A stretch of 64,000 nucleotides of DNA from Psychrobacter fulvigenes (GCF_904846155.1 NZ_CAJGZP010000001.1:930001-994000); one strand, 5' to 3'; shown: positions 1-8,631, counted from the first letter of the stretch. A program made the numbers and translations. The notes: generated by a model from the sequence alone, not told the origin.

Positions 1-229
1 GTTGGTGCACTGGCTAATGGCTGCTCCGTTCTGAGCATAGGCTTTATAGCGAAAATCAGGTAAACTGACGCGCGTCTGAATGGCTACGGCAGCGTTCAGT
101 GGGCATGTCAGGCTACAAAGATGTCAGTGATAAAGTGATTTTCAGGCACTTTTAAAGCATTTTTAAGACATTGGAACGATATCAATAGACCAAACATAGG
201 CGAGACAATACAGGGTAAGGGGCAAAAGT
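1..229. other. Left-edge region upstream of the antiporter gene
   Basis: Frame 1 is open from base 1 to a TAA at 61-63 and could be the last 20 codons of a gene cut by the window edge (it contains GALANGCSVL), but 20 codons are too few to identify it. The rest holds no convincing gene. A purine-rich AAGGGG at about 217-223 serves as ribosome binding site for the following gene. Confidence 0.25.
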
Positions 230-1591
230 ATGACAATCAATGCGGTGCTACTGGCGGTAGTCATCATGTTGGGGCTGTCGTTGGCACGAGTGCATGTGGT
301 GCTCAGCTTATTAATCGGTGCGTTGGCGGGCGGCTTAATCGCTGGTTTAGGCATTACGGCGACTTTAGAAGCCTTTCAAGAAGGCATCCAAAACGGCGCG
401 GGCATTGCGCTCTCTTATGCGCTGCTGGGTGCGTTTGCCGTTGCGATTGCGCATTCAGGTCTGCCGCAATCCTTGGCAGGAGCAGTGATCAAGCGTATCG
501 ATGCGGGTGGCACGAGTGGCATGATTAAGTACATGCTATTTGCAGGCTTGGTAGTGATGAGCTGCTTTAGCCAAAACCTAATTCCGATTCACATCGCTTT
601 TATTCCGCTACTCGTACCGCCATTATTATTAGCGTTTAACCGTATGCAGATTGATAGACGCCTCATCGCTTGTTTGATTACTTTTGGTCTCGTCACCACT
701 TATATGTTTATACCATATGGCTTTGGTGATATTTATCTCAATCAAATCATGCTCAAAAACGTCGGTGAAGCAGGCATTGATGTCAGTGATATTTCTGTCG
801 TCAAGGCAATGGCTATTCCAGCTTTGGGGATGTTTATAGGCTTGTTAACAGCAATATTTATCAGCTATCGTAAGCCGCGTCAGTATCAACAGTTGACCAT
901 CAATAAAGAAGAGCGTGATGCTGTCGTAGAAGGCAACGACTTGAGCAAAAAGGCCGCTGGTGCGCAAACGCAAAGTAAGATGAAAACGCTAGTCGCTGTC
1001 GCTGCGATTGTCACCGCCTTTGTGGTACAGCTTTATACGGATTCGTTGTTGCTCGGGTCGATGTTTGGCTTTGCCGTCTTTATGGCAACAGGTGTGGTCA
1101 AGTGGCGCGAGGCCGATACGGTGTTTAATGACGGTATCAAGTTAATGGCGATGATTGGATTTATCATGATTACCGCGCAAGGTTTCGCCGAGGTCATGAA
1201 GACGACGGGTGAGATTGCGCCACTTATTGACGGCGCGACCAATTTATTTGCTGGCAATAAAGCCATTGCGGCCTTAGTCATGCTGGGTATTGGTTTGGTG
1301 GTGACCATGGGCATTGGCTCGTCATTCTCTACCATTCCCATTATTGCTGCTATTTATGTGCCTTTGTGTATGTCTTTAGGGTTTTCGCCACTCGCTACGG
1401 TGGCTATTATTGGTACCGCTGGCGCGCTTGGTGATGCAGGTTCTCCTGCTTCTGACTCAACCCTTGGGCCTACTTCTGGTCTCAACGTGGATGGGCAGCA
1501 TGACCATATCAAGGACAGTGTGGTGCCGACCTTTATTCATTACAATATTCCATTGTTGGCGTTTGGTTGGATTGCCGCGATGGTGCTTTAA
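230..1591 (+). CDS. Na+/H+ antiporter, NhaC-like family membrane protein
   Basis: A 453-residue, highly hydrophobic polytopic inner-membrane protein with roughly ten or more predicted transmembrane segments and a charged cytoplasmic loop at about residues 215-245 (rich in K, E and D). The overall pattern, including small-residue-rich helices and a C-terminal GDAGSPASDSTLGPTSG stretch, matches the Na+/H+ antiporter (NhaC/ion-transporter superfamily) group. The likely role is cation/proton exchange, but some relatives are annotated as amino-acid permeases, so the substrate is not settled. ATG at 230 follows AAGGGG by about seven bases. It stands alone and is followed by a strong bidirectional terminator. 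Confidence 0.75.
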   Translation: MTINAVLLAVVIMLGLSLARVHVVLSLLIGALAGGLIAGLGITATLEAFQEGIQNGAGIALSYALLGAFAVAIAHSGLPQSLAGAVIKRIDAGGTSGMIKYMLFAGLVVMSCFSQNLIPIHIAFIPLLVPPLLLAFNRMQIDRRLIACLITFGLVTTYMFIPYGFGDIYLNQIMLKNVGEAGIDVSDISVVKAMAIPALGMFIGLLTAIFISYRKPRQYQQLTINKEERDAVVEGNDLSKKAAGAQTQSKMKTLVAVAAIVTAFVVQLYTDSLLLGSMFGFAVFMATGVVKWREADTVFNDGIKLMAMIGFIMITAQGFAEVMKTTGEIAPLIDGATNLFAGNKAIAALVMLGIGLVVTMGIGSSFSTIPIIAAIYVPLCMSLGFSPLATVAIIGTAGALGDAGSPASDSTLGPTSGLNVDGQHDHIKDSVVPTFIHYNIPLLAFGWIAAMVL

Positions 1592-1617
1592 TGGGTCTTA
1601 TAGACTCTTAGAGATGT

Positions 1618-1655
1618 AAAAAAGGCGAGTGATTTTATAATCATTCGCCTTTTTA
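1618..1655. terminator. Bidirectional intrinsic terminator
   Basis: AAAAAGGCGA pairs with TCGCCTTTTT, and the stem extends inward through TGATT/AATCA around a short loop. A-run and T-run flanks let it serve the antiporter gene on + and the convergent cyclo-ligase gene on -. Confidence 0.85.
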
Positions 1656-1691
1656 GTTTGGCTGTTAGATGTTTTTGGCTCAAAGCTACTA

Positions 1692-2564
1692 TTAGTCAAA
1701 GTTATCTATTTCACCTGATAAATGACTCAAAAACTCGTCACTTTGTGCCAGCAACTCATTTAAACGCGCTTCATTGATTACGCTCGATAGCTCATTAGAA
1801 CTAAAGGCTTGTTCTTGACTATAGTAGAGCATCTCCCTAGCGTCATCGTTTCCTAATGTTTGTAAGTAGGTATCAACCGTATCGGCGCTAGAGGCTTTTC
1901 CCTCAGCGCTATCATGAGCGGTTACATTATTATCAAACCATATTATACCGCTTGGGGTTATTACACCATCTAAGGGCACATCCCACGGTTGCCGAGTTAA
2001 TTCTTCAACCACTTGAAAATCATAGCACCAGCCGATTTTGAGCGGCTTGGCAGCACCTGATCGATGGCTTTTACCCAGAGTTGTATCATAAAAGCCGCCA
2101 CCCATGCCCATACGGTTGCCGTTCAAATCTACTGCCACGAGCGGACAGATAATGACGTCTAACTCTTGCGCCCATAGCAATCTACGACTGTGATTCTGCT
2201 TCATACCTAAGCGATGGATGCGAGACGGTATGTTTAATAGTTTAGAGTGATAAACCGGCACAAAGCGCAGACGCTTATCGTCATTTCCCTTATCATCACG
2301 ACCGAGCGAGCCAACGACTGGCAAATAAGCCTGATAGCCTAAACGCAGACACCAATCGAGCAAGGGCTGCGTGGGCAGCTCACCAAACCCATCATAATAC
2401 AGACCAATACGAGCGTTCGGTGGTAGGCGCTGTTGCAACTTAATTAACTGTAGACTTGCCGCCCGACTACGCTGTCTGCGCTCGCTCGCCGTCAGCTGAC
2501 GACGCTGGCGAGTGAACTGGCGTCTGGGTGGATTAGTAGTGGGCATTATTTGGTTTTTTGACAT
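1692..2564 (-). CDS. fau: 5-formyltetrahydrofolate cyclo-ligase
   Basis: Converts 5-formyl-THF plus ATP to 5,10-methenyl-THF in one-carbon metabolism (cytoplasmic). The family signature is clear: a basic N-terminus (RRQFTRQRRQLT) for phosphate binding, PLVAVDLNGNRMGMGGGFYD containing the glycine-rich GMGGGFYD loop, then PWDVPLDGVITPSG near residue 210. The family is usually near 180-200 residues. This 290-residue product carries about 65 extra C-terminal residues, acidic and low in conserved motifs (QSDEFLSHLSGEIDNFD at the end). It is convergent with the antiporter gene and divergent from fumC. Confidence 0.9.
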   Translation of the reverse strand: MSKNQIMPTTNPPRRQFTRQRRQLTASERRQRSRAASLQLIKLQQRLPPNARIGLYYDGFGELPTQPLLDWCLRLGYQAYLPVVGSLGRDDKGNDDKRLRFVPVYHSKLLNIPSRIHRLGMKQNHSRRLLWAQELDVIICPLVAVDLNGNRMGMGGGFYDTTLGKSHRSGAAKPLKIGWCYDFQVVEELTRQPWDVPLDGVITPSGIIWFDNNVTAHDSAEGKASSADTVDTYLQTLGNDDAREMLYYSQEQAFSSNELSSVINEARLNELLAQSDEFLSHLSGEIDNFD

Positions 2565-2695
2565 CGGTTTCTCTCGCAGTCGTTGAGAAATTTTTGATAA
2601 GTCATGCTATCATAATGACGCTTTACATCCTATTCTCCTTTATGTGCAGCATGCGTTGCACTTTCTATGGATAAATAAAACCAAAGAGGACCGTT

Positions 2696-4096
2696 ATGTC
2701 ACAGAATCAGGCAACTCGTACCGAAAAAGACACCATGGGCAACGTGGAAGTCCCAGCTGATGCTTATTGGGGCGCGCAAACTCAGCGTAGCCGTGAGAAC
2801 TTTAAAATTGGTGGCGAGACCTTGCCACGTCCGATGATTGAAGCGATGGCGCTGGTCAAAAAAGCCGCTGCCATCACCAATGCGAGCCTTGAGCGCATCG
2901 AAGCTGACAAGCGCGACTTGATCGTACAAGCCGCTGATGAAGTGATTAACGGTGGTCTCACCGATCAGTTCCCACTCGTCGTCTGGCAGACCGGTTCTGG
3001 TACCCAGTCAAACATGAACATGAACGAAGTGCTGGCCAACCGTGCCAACGAAATCGCTGGTTCTGAGCGTGGTAGTTATACACCAGTCCACCCGAACGAT
3101 CACGTCAACCATGCACAGTCGACCAACGACAGCTTCCCAACCGCCATTCGTGTGGCGGCTGCTCGTCAGATTAACAGCTTGCTTATCCCAGCAGTAAAAG
3201 CGCTACGTGATACGCTAGACGCCAAGGCCAAAGAATTCGATAGCATCGTAAAAATCGGCCGTACGCATCTACAAGACGCCACGCCATTGACCTTAGGCCA
3301 AGAGTTTAGCGGCTATGTCAGCCAGCTTGATCATTCGCTCATTCGTATTGATAATGCGCTACAAGGGCTATATGAATTGCCACTGGGCGGTACTGCGGTC
3401 GGTACAGGTCTTAACTCACACCCAGATTATGCGGTAAAAGCCGCTGAGCAGTTGGCTGAGTTAACTGGCTTGCCGTTTGTGACCTCTCCAAACAAATTCG
3501 AAGCCCTAGCGGCGCGTGATGCGGAAGTATTTGCTTCTGGCGCCCTAAAAACGCTGGCAGCAAGCTTAAACAAAATCGCTAATGACGTACGTTGGCTCGC
3601 GTCAGGTCCTCGTTGTGGTTTGGGCGAGCTGACGATTCCTGAAAATGAGCCAGGCTCATCTATCATGCCAGGTAAAGTTAACCCAACTCAGTCAGAAGCC
3701 ATGACCATGGCTGTGGCGCAAGTGATGGGTAACGACGCTGCCATTAGCTTTGCTGGTGCCGCAGGTAACTTTGAGCTCAACGTTTATAAGCCGGTCATCG
3801 CTTATAACTTATTGCAGTCAATCAAGCTACTTGGCGATTCTTGCAACAGCTTTAATGACAACTGTGCGGTAGGTATTGAACCAGTCAAAGAAAAAATCGA
3901 CGGCTTCTTACACAACTCACTGATGCTAGTGACTGCGCTTAATCGTCATGTTGGTTATGAAAACGCTGCGAAAATCGCCAAGACCGCTTATAAAGAAGAC
4001 AAAACGCTTAAGCAAGTGGCGGTTGAGATGGAGCTGATGACTGAAGCTCAGTTCGATGAGTGGGTCATTCCTGCTGATATGGTACATCCTAAGTAA
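2696..4096 (+). CDS. fumC: Fumarate hydratase class II
   Basis: Iron-independent, homotetrameric fumarase of the TCA cycle (fumarate + water to L-malate). Length 466 is standard. The superfamily signature [16 protein letters not shown] lies at about residues 318-334, [19 protein letters not shown] near residue 100 forms the active site, and [19 protein letters not shown] near 187 contains the catalytic His region. The ATG is preceded by AGAGGA at good spacing. Monocistronic, closed by a terminator. Confidence 0.97.
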   Translation: MSQNQATRTEKDTMGNVEVPADAYWGAQTQRSRENFKIGGETLPRPMIEAMALVKKAAAITNASLERIEADKRDLIVQAADEVINGGLTDQFPLVVWQTGSGTQSNMNMNEVLANRANEIAGSERGSYTPVHPNDHVNHAQSTNDSFPTAIRVAAARQINSLLIPAVKALRDTLDAKAKEFDSIVKIGRTHLQDATPLTLGQEFSGYVSQLDHSLIRIDNALQGLYELPLGGTAVGTGLNSHPDYAVKAAEQLAELTGLPFVTSPNKFEALAARDAEVFASGALKTLAASLNKIANDVRWLASGPRCGLGELTIPENEPGSSIMPGKVNPTQSEAMTMAVAQVMGNDAAISFAGAAGNFELNVYKPVIAYNLLQSIKLLGDSCNSFNDNCAVGIEPVKEKIDGFLHNSLMLVTALNRHVGYENAAKIAKTAYKEDKTLKQVAVEMELMTEAQFDEWVIPADMVHPK

Positions 4097-4213
4097 GTCG
4101 TAGACCAAATAGTGACCTGCTACGGTGTCAGACTTGCTTAAGGTACGATAGGTACAATTTGCGTGCGTCTTGTAGCAGTGTCATATTTGTTGCACTAAGA
4201 AGTAAGTTATTTG

Positions 4214-4249
4214 AAAAACCTTGTCATGTCATGTGGCAAGGTTTTTTTT
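4214..4249 (+). terminator. Intrinsic terminator of fumC
   Basis: AAAAACCTTG pairs with CAAGGTTTTT across a loop of about 13 bases, followed by a run of T. Confidence 0.85.
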
Positions 4250-4522
4250 ATCTATTGAATGAACCACATACATAGCGCGAAACAATGTCTTACGCTCAGA
4301 CGACAAGCCAACTAATATTTATAACAGCACCAACAAAAATTTTGGTTAAAATGGTCGCATAGGTAAGAGCTGATGAATAACAATTCTCAAATAACAGCCA
4401 TAAATAACAACAAGGACAATAAGAGCGAGCAATTAGCACAACTATAAATAGTTCGCCGATACAGTCCGTGTTTATATTTTTCTTATCTATAACCCTTCTA
4501 ATAATTTAATTGAGGTCATATT
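4250..4522. other. Intergenic, fumC to ACP-like gene
   Basis: AT-rich leader DNA. A 24-codon Asn/Lys-rich frame (4373-4447, starting MNNNSQITAI) is open but lacks a clear ribosome binding site, so I do not call it a gene. A plausible SD (TTGAGG) lies just before the ATG at 4523. Confidence 0.4.
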
Positions 4523-4954
4523 ATGAGTAAATTAACTGCTGCACTTTCATCTGCTGGTATTATGCTGGCTGCGCTTAGTTCTGGTTCAGCGCTCGCTTAT
4601 TCAGATCAAGTAATGGAACCGAGTGAGAGCTATGACACTGCTGTCAAGCACAGACAGGTGAACTATACCTGCCAAAACAACAAGAAAATCAGCGTGACTT
4701 ATGGCTTTAATAAGCAGTATTTACCGACGTTTGCAGAAGCCAATCTTAATGGCAAAAAGAGATTTTTACCCATTAACCTCGCTCGTAGTGACAATACGAT
4801 GACGGTATTTGGTGAAGAAGATAATTTCAGTATTATGACTGGTGAGCTGCGTTTAAATAACTATCATAAATCATCGGCTAATATTCAAAATGCTAGCAGT
4901 GAGATTCTTTATAAAGGCTGCAATGTCGCCTCTATTGTGAAAACTAAAGGCTAG
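4523..4954 (+). CDS. Adhesin complex protein (ACP)/lysozyme-inhibitor-like secreted protein
   Basis: A 143-residue exported protein with a typical signal peptide (hydrophobic core around residues 9-24, likely cleavage after ALA). The mature part closely follows the Neisseria adhesin complex protein pattern: VNYTCQNNKKISVTYGFNKQ, a central NGKKRFLPINLARSDN, and a C-terminal KGC. Two cysteines (C50, C133) would form the disulfide that ties this MliC-like beta-barrel. Neisserial ACP inhibits C-type lysozyme and contributes to adhesion. That function here is inferred from family resemblance. Single gene with its own terminator; the neighbouring genes give no functional hint. Confidence 0.75.
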   Translation: MSKLTAALSSAGIMLAALSSGSALAYSDQVMEPSESYDTAVKHRQVNYTCQNNKKISVTYGFNKQYLPTFAEANLNGKKRFLPINLARSDNTMTVFGEEDNFSIMTGELRLNNYHKSSANIQNASSEILYKGCNVASIVKTKG

Positions 4955-4984
4955 TTTGTAGTAGTCTGATAAATTTAGAGAATT

Positions 4985-5032
4985 AAAAAGACCTTGTCGT
5001 CCTTTATTTTAGGGGTGGCAAGATCTTTTTTT
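4985..5032 (+). terminator. Intrinsic terminator after ACP-like gene
   Basis: AAAAAGACCTTG pairs imperfectly with CAAGATCTTTTTTT. A-run and T-run on both sides, so it may also serve the convergent gene ending at 5044. Confidence 0.75.
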
Positions 5033-5043
5033 AACTGCGTTCT

Positions 5044-5844
5044 TTATATAAGTTTTTGATTATAAAGCTCATAACATTTTTTGCCATAATCTTCCATGAT
5101 AGCACCTGTTAAACCCTGCTGAGCAAAGGAGTGAGCAATACCTGCCTGAATCTGATGTCCTTTATGATTCAAAACCAAACGCGAAAACCTTGCTTTGTTT
5201 TTTGATAAAGAGCCATCAGTTTTTACCAAATTAAATTCATAATCCTTTTTTTCTTGTGTATAGTTTTCTAATAGCTTCTCAAAAACTTTACCGCAAAAAA
5301 TCACATAATCACGATCAGCTTTAGTAATGGTATCTAATAAGAGTTCTACGTAAGGTTGCAACGCCTTATGAGTCATCAAGTCAGTCTTAAATGAGCTTGA
5401 ACCAAACGGAACCAGCTCAAGCTGTAGTTTGTCATCTATGACGCGCTGTAAGTTTATAAACTCATCTTCATGGTCTAAATCAAGTACATTAAAAGGCTTG
5501 ATAAAGTGAACCTGCTTAGTATCAAACTTTGATTTGCGTCTGTTTTTTAGAGGTTTGCCGTAGTGGTTTTCGCCAAACTGCTGATGATAATCAACGTAAT
5601 TTTTAAAATCTTGAAATTTAAACTTACCTTGATAGGTTGTATCTAAGTTATTGTCTTGTTTGGGATTTAAGTGAATCAAAACAAACTTAGCATCAAGGTC
5701 ACCGAAAAAATACTCAGGGTATTCGTTATGATTTACATGCATGCCAGTCTTTCGTGTTAACGCTTTAGCGCGCTCAACTTTTCCAGTACTATGAAACTCA
5801 TCAAAGTCGCGTTTCATTACACTTAATAAATCAGTCATATTCAC
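5044..5844 (-). CDS. Hypothetical protein, possibly uracil-DNA-glycosylase-like fold
   Basis: A 266-residue soluble protein rich in Lys, Asp and aromatics, with no signal peptide or membrane segment. I do not recognise a specific family. A hydrophobic strand followed by HLNPKQDN (about residues 54-64), LVPFGSSSF near 150, YVIFCGKVFEKLLENY near 193 and a C-terminal GIAHSFAQQGLTG loop resemble the strand-plus-polar-loop layout of the uracil-DNA glycosylase superfamily, but that is a fold-level guess. It is AT-richer than the neighbouring core genes and sits next to a toxin-antitoxin pair, which suggests acquired DNA. The ATG at 5844 is chosen as the longest plausible start; the internal Met at residue 10 is an alternative. 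Confidence 0.6.
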   Translation of the reverse strand: MNMTDLLSVMKRDFDEFHSTGKVERAKALTRKTGMHVNHNEYPEYFFGDLDAKFVLIHLNPKQDNNLDTTYQGKFKFQDFKNYVDYHQQFGENHYGKPLKNRRKSKFDTKQVHFIKPFNVLDLDHEDEFINLQRVIDDKLQLELVPFGSSSFKTDLMTHKALQPYVELLLDTITKADRDYVIFCGKVFEKLLENYTQEKKDYEFNLVKTDGSLSKNKARFSRLVLNHKGHQIQAGIAHSFAQQGLTGAIMEDYGKKCYELYNQKLI

Positions 5845-6027
5845 TCCGTATTATTTACAACAAAAAGTAAGTAGGGAGGGTTAGCAATACATAGGCCGCC
5901 AATCCAAAAAAACAAATCGGTGGGTTACGTCTAGTCTTTACTCTCTACGAGGACTTGAAGAAACTAACCTACCATACAAATCCAGTTAGTGCAGAGGGCG
6001 CTATTATATATTTTTTACATATCATTA

Positions 6028-6056
6028 TTGATATTTATCGGTTATCGATATACAAT
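6028..6056 (+). promoter_or_regulatory. Candidate higBA promoter/operator
   Basis: TTGATA (6028-6033), a 17-base spacer, then TACAAT (6051-6056) make a near-consensus sigma-70 promoter. The spacer contains the perfect palindrome TATCGATA (6043-6050), preceded by a second TATCG half-site, a plausible autoregulatory HigA operator. Prediction only. Confidence 0.5.
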
Positions 6057-6107
6057 AAGTACCATAATAATGTATTTTAAAAATAAATAAAGGGTATCGA
6101 GACTTGT

Positions 6108-6386
6108 ATGATCATCAACTTTAAATGCAGCGATACTCAAACTCTTTTTTCTACTGGAAAAACAAAGCGCTGGTCAGCCATTAAAAATGTTGCAGAACGT
6201 AAATTACTACTGCTGGATAATGCAACTATGCTAGAAGACTTGAAAGCTCCACCTGGCAACCGATTAGAAGCTTTACGCGGTGATAGGGGAGGTCAACACA
6301 GTATTCGCATCAATGCGCAATGGCGACTTTGTTTTACTTGGACAGATCAAGGCGCTATACATGTAGAAATTGTCGACTATCATTAA
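6108..6386 (+). CDS. higB: HigB-type toxin, RelE/ParE superfamily
   Basis: A 92-residue ribosome-dependent mRNA interferase of a host-inhibition-of-growth module (inferred function). The sequence follows the HigB plasmid-maintenance killer pattern: a basic KTKRWSAIKNVAERKL helix, LEDLKAPPGNRLEALRGDRGGQHSIRINAQWRLCFTW with the conserved R-x-N-x-Q-W-R-x-x-F core, and a C-terminal VEIVDYH with a terminal His-containing strand. Toxin precedes antitoxin, the usual order for higBA. Weak SD. Full length with no disruption. Confidence 0.9.
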   Translation: MIINFKCSDTQTLFSTGKTKRWSAIKNVAERKLLLLDNATMLEDLKAPPGNRLEALRGDRGGQHSIRINAQWRLCFTWTDQGAIHVEIVDYH

Positions 6387-6408
6387 TTTCATAAGAAATG
6401 GTATCTGA

Positions 6409-6429
6409 AATATAGAATATAGAATATAG
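6409..6429. repeat. Three tandem AATATAG heptamers between higB and higA
   Basis: Three exact 7-bp units lie in the 58-bp gap between toxin and antitoxin, just before the higA ribosome binding site. Slippage here would change the spacing between the genes. Confidence 0.8.
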
Positions 6430-6444
6430 AAGAGAGAAAGCACT

Positions 6445-6744
6445 ATGACTAAAAACGGTATGCGCCCCATTCACCCGGGCGAGGTGTTGCGAGAAGATTT
6501 TTTAGAGCCGCTCGATATGAGCGCCAATGCATTGGCGATAAAGCTTGCTGTCACTCCTGCACGTATCAATGAAATCATACGTGAGAAGCGTGGCATTACA
6601 GCAGATACTGCCCTGCGTTTAGCCAAGTATTTTGGTGGTAGCGCTCAGTTTTGGCTAAATCTGCAATCCACTTATGAGTTGCGTCTGGCTGAAACCGATG
6701 ATTTGCAGTTCTTAGACGACATCGAGCCTATTGAATACGCTTAA
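6445..6744 (+). CDS. higA: HigA family antitoxin, XRE-type HTH
   Basis: A 99-residue cytoplasmic DNA-binding antitoxin that would neutralise HigB and repress the operon. MRPIHPGEVLREDFLEPL is the HigA hallmark, followed by a helix-turn-helix (about residues 25-60: NALAIKLAVTPARINEIIREK) and GITADTALRLAKYFGGSAQFWLNLQ. Translated 58 bases after higB from its own AGAGAG-like SD. Its TAA stop overlaps, base for base, the stop of the convergent DMT gene (TTAA at 6741-6744). Confidence 0.93.
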   Translation: MTKNGMRPIHPGEVLREDFLEPLDMSANALAIKLAVTPARINEIIREKRGITADTALRLAKYFGGSAQFWLNLQSTYELRLAETDDLQFLDDIEPIEYA

Positions 6745-7610
6745 CTTCCCAATCGAGCAATACCATTTTTATCTACTTTTCTAGAGTAGATATTTACCGA
6801 ATTACCAGCGACTATCAGCAGCATGCCAAGTACCAAAGCCACGCTAAAATGCTCAGCATATAAGAGTACGCCAATGAGTGAGATAAGCGGTAATCTAAAC
6901 ATATCCATAGTCACCACGAATGTCACTTCTGCGTATTGCATGGCTTTGGTCATACAGTAATGTGCTGACAATGCTGTCAATCCTATAATGGTAAGCCATA
7001 GCCACTCTACGCCTACTGGCGTTGTCCATCCTTCTATAAATAAAAGCAGTCCCAAAGGCGCTTGTATCAGACACATCATAAAAATAATGGTTAAGGGATG
7101 TTCCGTATTAGAGAGTGACTTTGTCGCCACATGGGAGAAAGCATAACAAATGGCGGCACCCAAAACGATTAGTGACCCATAATGGGCTACCTCTAAGCTT
7201 GGCTGTACGATGACTATTACGCCCAGAATACCTAACAATACCGCGATAATCTTTTTCACGGTTATCGATTCTTTTAAAAACAGGTATGAGATGATGATGG
7301 TCCAAAAGGGGACGGTAAACTCAATAGCAAAAACGGTTGCCAAAGGCAGCAGCCCTATGCCCAAGAACCAGCCGTATTGTCCTGCGAAATGAAATAAATT
7401 TCTGACTATGTGTAAGTTAAGACGCTTGGGAAATAAAAAACCACGTTTCTTGGATAAAAGTATGATTGGGAGTAATACTAGCAAGCCTACGATACTGCGG
7501 AAGAATAAAATCTGAAACACACTGATTTGGCCATTCAGCTCACGTGCACCCACTGCCATCAAACAAAATGAAGTCAGCGCTCCAATCATCCAAAGGGTAG
7601 AACGAATCAT
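6741..7610 (-). CDS. DMT superfamily (EamA) permease
   Basis: A 289-residue inner-membrane protein with about ten hydrophobic helices in two homologous EamA halves (residues about 1-140 and 145-280), typical of drug/metabolite transporters. GLLPLATVFAIEFTVPFWTIIISYLFLKE closes the first repeat and AEVTFVVTMDMFRLPLISLIGVLLYAE is its counterpart in the second. The substrate cannot be told from sequence. ATG at 7610 has AAAGGA upstream at a slightly long spacing. Immediately upstream is a repetitive leader ORF (7628-7717). The 3' end overlaps the higA stop. Confidence 0.88.
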   Translation of the reverse strand: MIRSTLWMIGALTSFCLMAVGARELNGQISVFQILFFRSIVGLLVLLPIILLSKKRGFLFPKRLNLHIVRNLFHFAGQYGWFLGIGLLPLATVFAIEFTVPFWTIIISYLFLKESITVKKIIAVLLGILGVIVIVQPSLEVAHYGSLIVLGAAICYAFSHVATKSLSNTEHPLTIIFMMCLIQAPLGLLLFIEGWTTPVGVEWLWLTIIGLTALSAHYCMTKAMQYAEVTFVVTMDMFRLPLISLIGVLLYAEHFSVALVLGMLLIVAGNSVNIYSRKVDKNGIARLGS

Positions 7611-7627
7611 AATGAGAGTAGTCCTTT

Positions 7628-7717
7628 TTATAAAGCCCTAGACCTTGTGTCCATGTTATTAGACCTTGTGTCCATGTTATTAGACCTTGTGTCCATGTTA
7701 TTAGACCTTGTGTCCAT
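7628..7717 (-). CDS. Putative repetitive leader peptide upstream of the DMT permease
   Basis: The 21-bp repeat is an exact multiple of three, so on the - strand it reads as four consecutive seven-codon units, MDTRSNN three times and then MDTRS, ending RAL and TAA. This gives 29 residues, stopping 17 bases before the permease ATG. No good Shine-Dalgarno precedes the first ATG, and a second frame through the same repeats is also open, so this may simply be a repeat. A translated leader that tunes the permease is possible but unproven. Confidence 0.3.
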   Translation of the reverse strand: MDTRSNNMDTRSNNMDTRSNNMDTRSRAL

Positions 7718-7722
7718 GTTAT
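7639..7722. repeat. Four perfect tandem copies of a 21-bp unit
   Basis: The unit TAGACCTTGTGTCCATGTTAT occurs at 7639-7659, 7660-7680, 7681-7701 and 7702-7722 with no mismatch, indicating recent slippage expansion. It lies in the 5' region of the DMT gene. Confidence 0.97.
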
Positions 7723-7751
7723 AGAGTAGGGTCTGTCAAAAAACGGATAAA

Positions 7752-7783
7752 CAAAAATAAAAAGCTGGACAAAATGCCCAGCC
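7752..7783 (-). terminator. Intrinsic terminator of the MipA-like gene
   Basis: On the - strand GCTGG pairs with CCAGC (7764-7782), followed by TTTTTATTTTT. It lies just downstream of the gene ending at 7822. Confidence 0.75.
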
Positions 7784-7821
7784 TTTCTATATTTCAGATT
7801 AAAAATCACAATTTAAAAACT

Positions 7822-8631
7822 CTAAAACTTATACAATAAACCTAGCGTCGTTGTCGCATCAGTACGCGAGTCAACCATAGGGCTATCGTATTGCTCATTC
7901 GGCAAGTAGCTCAAGCTTTGATTGAAGAATCCTGCCCAGTTTTCACTGAAGTCGTAGTTAGCGCTGATATTTATATAAGGGTTCAAGCTTGCATTAGAGG
8001 AATAAGCGTCAATGCCCGTGTTCGCAGATTCTTGATCACTGACCCCGTAATAATATTGGTTGTAGTCCTCATCATGATACTCAAAGCCAAAGCTAGGATA
8101 GACTGTTAGCTTGCCTTTAGTAACTTTTGCCAGATACGTCAAGCGAGCAGTATTCCCACCACTATGATCTAAGATATCAGTAGCCGCTTGAAGACGGAAA
8201 CCACCAATAGGGGTACGACGTAGATAAGTCAAACCAGCAGCGGCTGATGATTTGCGTTTATCAAGACCTTGAAGCGCACCATTCGCATCTTCAGGATCAA
8301 ACTCTGAACCTGACAATTGAGCATAAGCAGACAGCTGATTGGTGCCATCATTATGAAGGTACACGCCGGCTTGAGCACCACGCGCATAGACTCTATTATT
8401 ATCATAAAAAACGCCCGGTAATACCCGAATCTCAGTGTTGTCTTCTAAATCATAGGCTGACTTAACTGCCATGACATTGACACCAACGCTTAGTTCAGCA
8501 TCTTGGTCAGTAGGTAGGTTGTTAAAAAGTGCTGCACTGGATACGCTGGCTACGCTGAATAGTGCAGTAGCCGTTAAAGTACTAAGCAAGGCGCGCTTAG
8601 AGTTAATAGAGAGCGCTGCAAGTTTGAACAT
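7822..8631 (-). CDS. MipA/OmpV family outer-membrane protein
   Basis: A 269-residue exported beta-barrel protein. Residues 1-33 form a long signal peptide ending in SSAA. The mature part shows alternating aromatic/hydrophobic beta strands, a central RTPIGGFRLQAATDILDHSGGNTARLTY motif typical of MipA/OmpV, and a C-terminal LGLLYKF ending in Phe, the BAM-recognition signature. MipA proteins scaffold peptidoglycan synthases or act as small porins; the specific role here is unknown. Monocistronic with a terminator. Confidence 0.85.
   Translation of the reverse strand: MFKLAALSINSKRALLSTLTATALFSVASVSSAALFNNLPTDQDAELSVGVNVMAVKSAYDLEDNTEIRVLPGVFYDNNRVYARGAQAGVYLHNDGTNQLSAYAQLSGSEFDPEDANGALQGLDKRKSSAAAGLTYLRRTPIGGFRLQAATDILDHSGGNTARLTYLAKVTKGKLTVYPSFGFEYHDEDYNQYYYGVSDQESANTGIDAYSSNASLNPYINISANYDFSENWAGFFNQSLSYLPNEQYDSPMVDSRTDATTTLGLLYKF

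Noticed and set aside
6409..6429. Phase-variable switch between higB and higA
   Set aside because: The heptamer repeat is outside both coding frames and only three copies long, so it is listed only as a repeat.
7639..7722. Possible CRISPR array
   Set aside because: The 21-bp units are directly adjacent with no spacers, and there are no cas genes.
7540..7809. 89-codon - strand ORF through the 21-bp repeats with a TWTQGLI repeat
   Set aside because: Overlaps the start of the DMT gene and the terminator of the MipA-like gene. The repeated peptide comes from the DNA repeat, and the ORF has no SD.
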